From: an uncultured Cryomorphaceae bacterium
GTDB taxonomy: Bacteria; Bacteroidota; Bacteroidia; Flavobacteriales; Schleiferiaceae
Reading direction: 5' to 3'
DNA length: 6,565 nt
NCBI GenBank assembly: GCA_937900215.1
Contig: CALCFH010000492.1
Span: forward strand, 1-6,565
A program made the position numbers and the translations under genes. Below, piece by piece: positions 1 to 6,091 of the stretch. Under the pieces are notes generated by a model. That model was not told where the DNA came from and did not search any database. It was given only the letters and a program-made list of their open reading frames with translations. The stretch's first letter is position 1. Each line of letters begins with the position of its first letter.

Positions 1-159
1 GGGCTTGTGGCACATGTTATCTATGAGCATCCTGAGTATCGAATACAGATAGGAGACTATAAAACAAAATATGAAGCCGAGAGAACACTCTCTGATATCA
101 GAGAGTGGTTTCCCGGCTCCTTTATTGTCATTACCCAGATTGGGCAAAGTCAGCGATAA
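1..159 (+). CDS. SPOR-domain protein, C-terminal 52 residues (partial)
   Basis: The open frame runs from base 1 to a TAA at 157-159 and is cut by the window edge, so only the last 52 residues are seen. They read as the second half of a SPOR domain: PEYRIQIGDYKTKYEAE, matching the family pattern Y-x-[IV]-Q-[IV]-G-x-[FY]-x(4)-x-EA, then TLSDIREWFPGSFIV, matching the helix and last strand that end in FP-x-[AS]-[FY]-[IV]V. SPOR domains bind denuded glycan strands of peptidoglycan, usually in the periplasm and often at division sites. From memory, a SPOR-domain gene is a frequent neighbour of infB in Bacteroidota. The gene converges on infB with 4 nt between the stop codons. Bases 73-120 of this coding region also form a strong hairpin that reads as a terminator for the opposite strand. 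The N-terminal part, including any signal peptide or membrane anchor, lies outside the window. Confidence 0.75.
   Translation, partial: GLVAHVIYEHPEYRIQIGDYKTKYEAERTLSDIREWFPGSFIVITQIGQSQR
61..120 (-). terminator. Likely intrinsic terminator of the rimP-nusA-infB operon, embedded in the SPOR gene
   Basis: The core, 86-107 (CACTCTCTGATATCAGAGAG plus TG), is a perfect 22-base palindrome. In minus-strand RNA it gives a 9-bp stem with an AUAU loop (95-98). Beneath it, after a 3x3 internal loop, bases 73-82 pair with 111-120 as a 10-bp stem with two G-U wobbles. Those two pairs are A/C mismatches in plus-strand RNA, so the fold favours the minus strand. Three nucleotides after the stem the minus strand reads TTTTGTTTT (69-61). 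It begins 43 nt after the infB stop, where an operon terminator would be expected. It lies wholly inside the coding sequence of the convergent gene. Structure and tail are seen directly; terminator activity is inferred. Confidence 0.72.
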
Positions 160-163
160 TCTT

Positions 164-3100
164 TTATAGAGTCTTTTTAACCTCTACCTCTTTAAATCCT
201 TCTACGATATCACCCACTTTGATATCGTTAAAGTTCTGGATATTTAATCCGCATTCAAATCCTTTTGCCACTTCTTTAGCGTCGTCTTTAAACCTCTTTA
301 AAGAGCCTAATTCGCCAGTGTAGACCACTACACCATTTCGTATCAAACGAACACGAGAATTTCTATTAATCGTACCATCAAGAACCATACATCCAGCGAT
401 TGTACCCACCTTCGAAATTTTGAAAGTTTCACGCACTTCAATACTGCAAGTGATTTCCTCCTTAATCTCAGGCGCAAGCATACCCTCCATGGCATCTTTA
501 ACCTGATTAATGGCATCGTAAATTATACTGTAAAGACGTATATCTACATTTTCTTTCTCTGCCAATTTCCTTGCATTGGCACTAGGTCTAACTTGGAATC
601 CAACAATAATCGCATTGGAAGCCGCAGATAGAAGCACATCGGATTCAGAAATTTGACCAACTGCTTTGTGAATGATTCGAACTTGTATCTGTTCAGTACT
701 CAATTTTTCTAATGCATCTGACAAGGCCTCAATAGAGCCATCTACGTCGCCCTTAAGAACGATGTTTAACTCTTGGAAATCTCCTAGAGCAAGTCGTCTT
801 CCAATTTCTTCTAGCGTTAAGTTCTTAGTGGTACGAACACTTTGCTCTCTTTGAAGCTGATTTCTTCTAGAAGCTATGGTTTTGGCTTCCTTCTCATCGT
901 CCATTACCATGAACTTATCTCCAGCCTGAGGCGCACCATCCAAACCTAATAAGCTAACAGGAACACCTGGCCCTGCAAAATCTACTCTATGGCCTCTTTC
1001 ATCGAGCAAGGCTCTAACTTTTCCAGAATACTGCCCAGCTAGTACATAGTCACCAATTTTCAAAGTACCATTTTGTACTAAGATTGTACTTATATAACCT
1101 CTGCCCTTGTCTAAAGCTGCTTCAATGATAGTACCGGTAGAATTTCTGTTTGGATTTGCCTTCAGATCTAAAACCTCGGCCTCAAGAAGAACCTTCTCTA
1201 ACAAAAGATCAATATTCAATCCTGTTTTTGCTGAAATCTCTTGACATTGAATCTTACCTCCCCAATCTTCAACCAAAACATTGATCATGCTTAGCTTCTC
1301 GCGAATTTTCTCTGCATTAGCAGTAGGTCGGTCGATTTTATTAATAGCCACTACAAACGGTACCCCAGCTGCTTGAGCATGTGATATGGCTTCTTTTGTT
1401 TGGGGCATTACGTCGTCGTCTGCAGCCACCACAATAATAACTACATCGGTAACTTGTGCTCCTCTGGCACGCATTGCTGTAAATGCTTCGTGACCAGGAG
1501 TGTCTAAGAAAGTAATCTGATTACCATTCGCCATTTCAACGGAATACGCACCGATATGCTGTGTAATTCCACCCGATTCTCCTGCTATTACATTCGCCTT
1601 ACGAATGTAGTCTAGCAAGGATGTTTTACCATGGTCAACGTGACCCATTACGGTAACTATTGGAGCACGTGGCTTTAAATCTTCGGCATTATCTTCAACC
1701 GCTTCAAAGGCCTCTTGAACGTCTGCGTCAACGAAGTGTGTATCGTAGCCAAATTCTTCAGCAACAATGGAGAGCGTTTCTGCATCTAGACGCTGGTTCA
1801 TGGTTACCATGATACCCAAAGACATACATGCAGAAATTACTTGTATCGATGGTACGTTCATCATAGTTGCAAGCTCATTTACCGTCACATATTCTGTAAC
1901 CTGTAAAGTTTTACCTGCCTCCTCGCGTTGCATTTCATCTTTTGCAACTTGTTCCTTTCTCTCTTCTCTCTTTAGCTTTCTAAGCTTAGATCCCTTCGAC
2001 TTCCTTCCTCCGTCTTTTAACTTTTCTAAAGTCTCTTTTACCTGCTTTTGAATCTGCTCATCCGTCAGTTCAACTTTTGGCGCATTCGCTGGCTTCTTTC
2101 TCCCACCTTGACCAGGGGTGTTAGGACGGTTATTTGGTCCTTGGCCTGGAGCATTGTTAATACGTTTGCGTTTGGGCTTATTATCACCCGGAGTGCCTGG
2201 CTTTTTATCCTTAGGCTCTCCTGTTGATGAGGCTACCTTTTTCTTTGGTCTTTCAAACTTTGAAAGATCAATTTTAGCCCCTGTAAAGGTTGGACCACTT
2301 AGCTTCGCATATTTGGTCTGGAGAACATTTTTATCTCCCGCTTCTCCCTCTTTAGGGCCAGAAGCATCTTCTGAAACGGAAATATTTTCAGCAGAGCCTT
2401 CTATTGGAACTATTGCTTCGCTGCTTTCCTTTGGAGCGGCCTCACTTGTGACTTCCGCCTTTTCATTTATGCTATCCGCAGAAGACTCTGTCTTTTGCTC
2501 GTCTTTCTTCTCTACTTCCGCAACAGGCAGATCAACCTCCACCGGAACAACGCGCTCCTCTTTGATAGATTCGGGAATCGGAATATCAACCTCGTCCTTA
2601 TCATCTTGCTTGGCATCTTGAGAATCCGATGTAGCTGATTTGTCATCTGTAGGCTTCTGAACTGTAGTCTCAATTGCTGTTTCTACTTTGGTCAATTCCA
2701 CCGATGGCTCTTCCTCCTTCTCAGCTTTCACCTCAGGATTGATTACGGCCTCAACCTCTGATATATTTGCGGACTCTTCTACCGCTCTTTCAACAATTTC
2801 AGCTTTTGGCGTTTCTATTTTAGCTTCAACAGCCTCTGTAGGCTCATTGGCTTCAGTAGGTTTTGCAACTGGGTTGAGATCTATTCGACCCATTGTTTTC
2901 ACTCCCTGCAAAACGGCTCTTGCTTTTACAACCTCATCCTTTTTAGGGGGAGCTGGAACAGCTGGCTTTTCATGCTTGGCCTCCAATTCAGCTCGCATGG
3001 CTTCCTTTTCCTCCCGCTTTTTAAGACTGACTTCCTCAGACTTAAGCTTTTTGGTCATGTCTGTCTGGAACTCTCCTACCAATATGTCGTATACGTCCGT

Positions 3101-3223
3101 ATCTATTTTGGTAGTAGGACGTGCCTCAATATCAATGCCTTTTGACTCTAGAAACTCTACAGCTCTATTCATTGAAATATTGAGTTCCTTAAGAACCTTA
3201 TTTAATCTAAGCGGTGCACTCAT
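164..3223 (-). CDS. infB: Translation initiation factor IF-2
   Basis: IF-2 is the cytoplasmic GTPase that brings fMet-tRNA to the 30S subunit and promotes 50S joining. The 1019 residues contain an N-terminal IF2_N module (about 1-52), a long low-complexity linker (about 53-435), a second IF2_N module (about 441-492) and the GTPase domain (about 519-690). G motifs visible are G1 GHVDHGKT (527-534), G2 with T554 in GGITQHIG, G3 DTPGH (574-578), G4 NKID (628-631) and G5 SAK (664-666). H578 is the conserved catalytic histidine. Beta-barrel domain II (about 692-780), domain III (about 800-905) and the C-terminal fMet-tRNA-binding barrel (about 920-1012) follow. The linker is acidic to about residue 300, then Lys/Arg/Gly/Pro/Asn-rich, which explains the length. 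The ATG at 3221-3223 is preceded by a purine-rich AGAAGGAAAG (3232-3241) and starts directly with the MSAPLRLNKVLKEL module. It is third in the operon, 51 nt after nusA. Confidence 0.98.
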   Translation of the reverse strand: MSAPLRLNKVLKELNISMNRAVEFLESKGIDIEARPTTKIDTDVYDILVGEFQTDMTKKLKSEEVSLKKREEKEAMRAELEAKHEKPAVPAPPKKDEVVKARAVLQGVKTMGRIDLNPVAKPTEANEPTEAVEAKIETPKAEIVERAVEESANISEVEAVINPEVKAEKEEEPSVELTKVETAIETTVQKPTDDKSATSDSQDAKQDDKDEVDIPIPESIKEERVVPVEVDLPVAEVEKKDEQKTESSADSINEKAEVTSEAAPKESSEAIVPIEGSAENISVSEDASGPKEGEAGDKNVLQTKYAKLSGPTFTGAKIDLSKFERPKKKVASSTGEPKDKKPGTPGDNKPKRKRINNAPGQGPNNRPNTPGQGGRKKPANAPKVELTDEQIQKQVKETLEKLKDGGRKSKGSKLRKLKREERKEQVAKDEMQREEAGKTLQVTEYVTVNELATMMNVPSIQVISACMSLGIMVTMNQRLDAETLSIVAEEFGYDTHFVDADVQEAFEAVEDNAEDLKPRAPIVTVMGHVDHGKTSLLDYIRKANVIAGESGGITQHIGAYSVEMANGNQITFLDTPGHEAFTAMRARGAQVTDVVIIVVAADDDVMPQTKEAISHAQAAGVPFVVAINKIDRPTANAEKIREKLSMINVLVEDWGGKIQCQEISAKTGLNIDLLLEKVLLEAEVLDLKANPNRNSTGTIIEAALDKGRGYISTILVQNGTLKIGDYVLAGQYSGKVRALLDERGHRVDFAGPGVPVSLLGLDGAPQAGDKFMVMDDEKEAKTIASRRNQLQREQSVRTTKNLTLEEIGRRLALGDFQELNIVLKGDVDGSIEALSDALEKLSTEQIQVRIIHKAVGQISESDVLLSAASNAIIVGFQVRPSANARKLAEKENVDIRLYSIIYDAINQVKDAMEGMLAPEIKEEITCSIEVRETFKISKVGTIAGCMVLDGTINRNSRVRLIRNGVVVYTGELGSLKRFKDDAKEVAKGFECGLNIQNFNDIKVGDIVEGFKEVEVKKTL

Positions 3224-3274
3224 CTACTTTACTTTCCTTCTCTAGTTTGCGTATACTCTCAATTGGCTGTTGGA

Positions 3275-4510
3275 TTAATCTTCCAACTCTGCCTTCAATA
3301 TCCTTACAATTTCCTTTATTGTCTCTTCCTCCAAATCAGTGCGACTCACCAATTCTTCAACCGAAAGATCCAAAACACTTCTTGCTGTATCGCATCCAAT
3401 GGATTTCAATTCAGCAATAATCCATGGTTCAATTTCATCGTTGAATTCAGTTAATTCAACATCTTCATCCTCATCTACATCTCTATAGACATCGATTTCA
3501 TAACCCGTAAGCAATCCAGCTAAACGGATGTTATTTCCTCCTTTTCCTATGGCCAATGAAACCTGATCTGGCTTCAAAAACACTTCCGCTCTCTTTCCCT
3601 CCTCATCAATGTTAATGCTAGTAACCTTGGCTGGATTGAGCGCACGTTGTATAAACAATTGAGTATTATTGGTAAAGTTAATTACATCAATATTCTCATT
3701 TCTTAACTCGCGTACAATTCCGTGAATTCTCGAGCCTTTCATACCAACACAGGCTCCGACAGGGTCTATACGATCGTCATAGGATTCTACGGCCACCTTA
3801 GCCTTTTCGCCCGGTACTCGAACCGCTTTACGAATGGTAATTATACCGTCAAAAACCTCTGGGATCTCTTGTTCAAACAGCTTTTCCAAAAATAGAGGTG
3901 CTGTTCTGGAAAGAATAACTACGGGCTTATTTCCTCTCAGCTGAACCTCTCTAACTACAGCACGAACAGTATCTCCTTTGTGAAAAAAGTCTTGAGGAAT
4001 CATGCTATCCTTTGGGAGGATTAGCTCGTTTTGCTCGTCATCGTAGATAATAATTTCTCTATGACGTATGTGATGAACTTCTCCAGAAACCAACTCTCCT
4101 TCAAGGTCTTTGTACCTCTTATATAAAGTGGAATTGTCATGCTCTTGAATTTTGGTAAGAAGGTTTTGCTTGAATGAAAGCACAAATCTTCTGCCTAGAT
4201 CAATGAGTTTAACCTCTTCTGACACCTCTTCACCGACCTCAAAGTCAGGCTCAATGCGCAAGGCTTCAGTGAGGGCAATTTCTTGGTTCGGATCTTCAAC
4301 CTCATCATCCGCAACAATAATTCTATTTCTCCAAGTTTCAAGGTCACCCTTGTCTGGGTTTACGATGATGTCGAAGTTCTCGTCATCGCCGTATTTCTTC
4401 TTCAACTGATTGCGAAATGCCTCCTCAATAATTGCCATGAGGGTAACGCGATCAATATTCTTTTCATCCTTAAAATCGGAAAACGACTCTATAATGGCCA
4501 GATTCTCCAT
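3275..4510 (-). CDS. nusA: Transcription termination/antitermination factor NusA
   Basis: NusA binds RNA polymerase and nascent RNA and tunes pausing, intrinsic termination and antitermination. The 411 residues hold the polymerase-binding N-terminal domain (about 1-125), an S1 domain (about 135-200), KH1 (about 205-280, loop GMKG at 256-259 within DPVGACVGMKGSRI) and KH2 (about 282-345, loop GKGG at 322-325 within AIGKGGNNIRLAG). After an acidic spacer (DVDEDEDVEL, 344-353) comes a short helical segment (about 360-410) resembling one helix-hairpin-helix or acidic-repeat unit. The two full acidic repeats of the longer E. coli protein are not present, and the short form is usual in this phylum as far as I recall. 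The ATG is 2 nt after the rimP TAG stop, so translation is probably coupled. No clear Shine-Dalgarno sequence precedes it. Confidence 0.97.
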   Translation of the reverse strand: MENLAIIESFSDFKDEKNIDRVTLMAIIEEAFRNQLKKKYGDDENFDIIVNPDKGDLETWRNRIIVADDEVEDPNQEIALTEALRIEPDFEVGEEVSEEVKLIDLGRRFVLSFKQNLLTKIQEHDNSTLYKRYKDLEGELVSGEVHHIRHREIIIYDDEQNELILPKDSMIPQDFFHKGDTVRAVVREVQLRGNKPVVILSRTAPLFLEKLFEQEIPEVFDGIITIRKAVRVPGEKAKVAVESYDDRIDPVGACVGMKGSRIHGIVRELRNENIDVINFTNNTQLFIQRALNPAKVTSINIDEEGKRAEVFLKPDQVSLAIGKGGNNIRLAGLLTGYEIDVYRDVDEDEDVELTEFNDEIEPWIIAELKSIGCDTARSVLDLSVEELVSRTDLEEETIKEIVRILKAELED

Positions 4511-4512
4511 AA

Positions 4513-4977
4513 CTACTTAAAATTGTATATCCTTTTTGTTTCCTTAATATCCTCAAAACGAATTAACTCCGTCTTTCTAACTGTCACTTTTCCCTTTCCT
4601 ATTTCCTTGGGAACTCTTTCATCCCAACTCAACTGAACACCCTCATCACTCACTTCATCTAAATTGCCAACGAATTCTTTTCCATCTAGCAGCAACACTT
4701 TCACATCTCGGCCAATATGCTTGTGATACTGCCTTTTCACCTTGAAAGCAGTTCCCATTCCAGGTGAGCTCACCTCTAATCCATAGTCTTCTACCTCCCT
4801 ATCAAAAACCTCTTCAATGGCTCTATGAATGCCTGTCAACTCTTTTAACGTTGGATGATCATCTCCATCTATGTAAACACAGAAGCGATTGTTCGCTGAA
4901 CTCTTAATTTCCACTAGGAAGAGCCCAGCTTTTTCAGCCACCTCCTCTACTACCGAATGTAATTCTGTTTGATTCAT
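4513..4977 (-). CDS. rimP: Ribosome maturation factor RimP
   Basis: RimP is a small cytoplasmic protein needed for late maturation of the 30S subunit; it binds the nascent subunit and is not part of the finished ribosome. The 154 residues are of family length. An N-terminal alpha/beta domain (about 1-80) carries the hallmark YGLEVSSPGMGTAF (65-78), equivalent to the family LEVSSPGxxRPL segment with the usual RPL altered to TAF. A C-terminal SH3-like barrel (about 82-150) contains HIGRDVKVLLLDGKEFVGNL and EIGKGKVTVRKTELIRFEDI. It is the first gene of the rimP-nusA-infB operon, an order conserved across bacteria, which strongly supports the call. The ATG at 4975-4977 lies 12 nt after a stable leader hairpin, and there is no recognisable Shine-Dalgarno sequence in between. 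The stop is TAG. Confidence 0.95.
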   Translation of the reverse strand: MNQTELHSVVEEVAEKAGLFLVEIKSSANNRFCVYIDGDDHPTLKELTGIHRAIEEVFDREVEDYGLEVSSPGMGTAFKVKRQYHKHIGRDVKVLLLDGKEFVGNLDEVSDEGVQLSWDERVPKEIGKGKVTVRKTELIRFEDIKETKRIYNFK

Positions 4978-4989
4978 AATCCAAAGAAA

Positions 4990-5010
4990 GAGGGGACTCT
5001 GGGTCCCCTC
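4990..5010 (-). promoter_or_regulatory. Terminator-like leader hairpin before rimP (candidate attenuator)
   Basis: GAGGGGAC (4990-4997) and GTCCCCTC (5003-5010) are exact inverted repeats of 8 bp separated by 5 nt, with six of the eight pairs G-C. On the minus strand the hairpin is followed at once by TTTCTTT (4989-4983) and then by the rimP ATG after only 5 more bases. This is the layout of an intrinsic terminator, but it lies downstream of the promoter box and ends 12 nt before the start codon, so it belongs to the leader of rimP-nusA-infB. Attenuation, protection of the 5' end, or control of ribosome access are all possible. No plus-strand gene ends here that would need a terminator. Confidence 0.6.
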
Positions 5011-5027
5011 CGCTTGTTTTCAGGCTG

Positions 5028-5035
5028 CAAATATA
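5028..5035 (-). promoter_or_regulatory. Bacteroidota-type -7 promoter box for rimP-nusA-infB
   Basis: The minus strand reads TATATTTG here, an exact match to the TAnnTTTG -7 element recognised by the primary sigma factor of Bacteroidota. Transcription would start roughly 4-8 nt further on, near 5020-5024, giving a leader of about 45 nt that opens almost directly into the 4990-5010 hairpin. No good TTTG or TTG -33 element is seen at the expected distance upstream, so the promoter may be weak or activator-aided. The box is seen; the start point is inferred. Confidence 0.6.
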
Positions 5036-5615
5036 GCAATTTCATCATAGCTATTTTGCTGCGATACACTACTTAAGCATAATTCTTTCTATTGAAGATT
5101 CGCTGAGCATATGTCTACCAACGAATTGCGAGCACTCCCGTGGTCGATTCTATTTTCTGCAAGCCTAAAATTGTCATCTACAAAGATCTGTTCTAAACTG
5201 AGGAGCTCGCTTTTGGGATAACACTTTGAGCACTGCCAACAAAAGTTGTTAACAATCGTTTTTTTAAGCCTCGCACGCATTCGTACAACGTCAAAATCAA
5301 AAAAATAAAACTTAAAAAATGCGTGATGAAATTGGAAAGGAGTATTAGATCTATTCACATTACTAAAAATATATTTTTAAATTAAGCTGTTTTTCAAATG
5401 TTTACAATCATAAATATCCTCAATAGGCTCACTAAAATTAGTCCACCATTCTAGCGAACAAGCATCACAATTTCATATCAATTTGGTAAATTAATTCCAT
5501 TTTTGGGAAAAACAAGCAAATAATATTTGGAATTATTACCATTATTAACCACTGATTTGCATGCACTTATCTAAAACAACCCACTATTTTAAGAAATGGA
5601 ACTTAAATTGCACAC
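5036..5615. other. Gene-poor spacer between the two divergent transcription units
   Basis: I see no convincing gene in these 580 bases. The left part (about 5089-5358) has an 89-codon GTG-started minus-strand frame with a CWQCSKC cluster but no family resemblance I can name. The right part (about 5360-5615) is strongly AT-rich and holds an AT-only 16-bp palindrome at 5364-5379 and a larger inverted repeat at 5484-5541. A weak promoter candidate for the response regulator is TTTG at 5502-5505 with AATATTTG at 5522-5529, one mismatch from TAnnTTTG, but its 16-nt spacing is shorter than usual. No tRNA, small-RNA fold with a terminator, or repeat array was recognised. Confidence 0.5.
5484..5541. 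repeat. Imperfect inverted repeat upstream of the response regulator
   Basis: The left arm TGGTAAATTAATTCCA (5484-5499) and right arm TGGAATTATTACCA (5528-5541) are inverted copies that differ by a 2-nt insertion: TGGTAA pairs with TTACCA and TAATTCCA with TGGAATTA. The 28-nt centre contains a second small dyad, TTTTT-GGG-AAAAA (5500-5512). The structure ends 74 nt before the ATG of the response regulator and overlaps the weak -7 candidate at 5522-5529, so it could be an operator or a leader structure. AT-rich DNA makes such dyads easier to get by chance. Confidence 0.4.
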
Positions 5616-6035
5616 ATGTTTGGTATGATAAAGACCTTCGGACGAAAAGTCCGCAAGAAAATATTAATTGCTGAGGATGATCCTACAATGAGGAAGCTCA
5701 TGGAGCTACAATTGGTTAGGGAAGGCTATGAGGTGACTGCTGTTGAGGACGGTCGCCAAGCATTGTTGCTGTTGCAGCAAGAGAAATTTGACTTAGTTAT
5801 TTCAGATATTATTATGCCATTTGTAAGCGGATTAGAGTTACTAAACTCAATGCGAAAGGCAAAAAATGATATAGCAATTATTCTATGTAGTAGTTTAAAA
5901 TCAGAAAACGCTGTTAGTAAAGCATTTGAAATTGGGGCGAATGGTTTTATACCCAAACCCTACAATTCTCAAGAAATGTTGGCAGAAGTAGAGCAGATTT
6001 TAAATAGGGTAGATCAAAGGAAGGCCGCTATATAA
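5616..6035 (+). CDS. Single-domain (CheY-like) response regulator
   Basis: A 139-residue protein that is almost entirely one receiver (REC) domain, about residues 15-134. The acidic pocket is E20-D21-D22 (ILIAEDDP), the phosphoacceptor is D64 (VISDIIMP), the switch serine is S92 (IILCSS) and the conserved lysine is K114 followed by P115 (FIPKPY). All residues for Mg2+ binding and phosphorylation are therefore present, so it should be active. There is no DNA-binding, enzymatic or other output domain, so it would act through protein contacts or as a phosphorelay intermediate. A basic extension, MFGMIKTFGRKVRKK, precedes the domain. The ATG at 5616 is chosen because it gives the longest frame; M4 (5625) is an alternative, and neither has a Shine-Dalgarno sequence. 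No histidine kinase is in the window. A transporter gene follows after 56 nt on the same strand. The partner and process are unknown. Confidence 0.9.
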   Translation: MFGMIKTFGRKVRKKILIAEDDPTMRKLMELQLVREGYEVTAVEDGRQALLLLQQEKFDLVISDIIMPFVSGLELLNSMRKAKNDIAIILCSSLKSENAVSKAFEIGANGFIPKPYNSQEMLAEVEQILNRVDQRKAAI

Positions 6036-6091
6036 TCTCCGGTATCCCTACTGCTTTTTTACTCATTTTCTTTTAGACCTTTACCAAATCT

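Noticed and set aside
134..144. CCCA-GAT-TGGG as a SPOR-gene terminator
   Set aside because: A stem of only 4 bp with a 3-nt loop, within the coding sequence and not followed directly by a T tract.
286..303. Inverted repeat CTTTAAA-CCTC-TTTAAAG inside infB
   Set aside because: AT-rich 7-bp dyad within conserved IF-2 coding sequence (codons for SLKRFKDD), with no tail or position suggesting a function.
2118..2621. Plus-strand open frame of 167 codons opposite infB
   Set aside because: It lies wholly antisense to the low-complexity linker of infB, whose codon bias keeps the opposite strand free of stops. Its Ser-rich translation resembles no family.
2688..3245. Plus-strand open frame of 185 codons opposite the start of infB
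   Set aside because: Same antisense shadow effect of the repetitive Glu/Lys/Ala-rich region. The Ser/Thr/Ala/Phe-rich product is what complementing such codons gives.
5111..5221. Plus-strand 36-codon frame in the gene-poor spacer
   Set aside because: Short, with no ribosome-binding signal, promoter or recognisable motif, and antisense to another doubtful frame.
5364..5379. Perfect 16-bp AT-only palindrome TAAAAATATATTTTTA
   Set aside because: Composed only of A and T within very AT-rich DNA, so expected by chance; no neighbouring gene end needs a terminator here.
5011..5615. tRNA or small-RNA gene in the long spacer
   Set aside because: No T-loop GGTTC-type motif, cloverleaf arms or hairpin plus T tract of an RNA gene could be found on either strand by eye.
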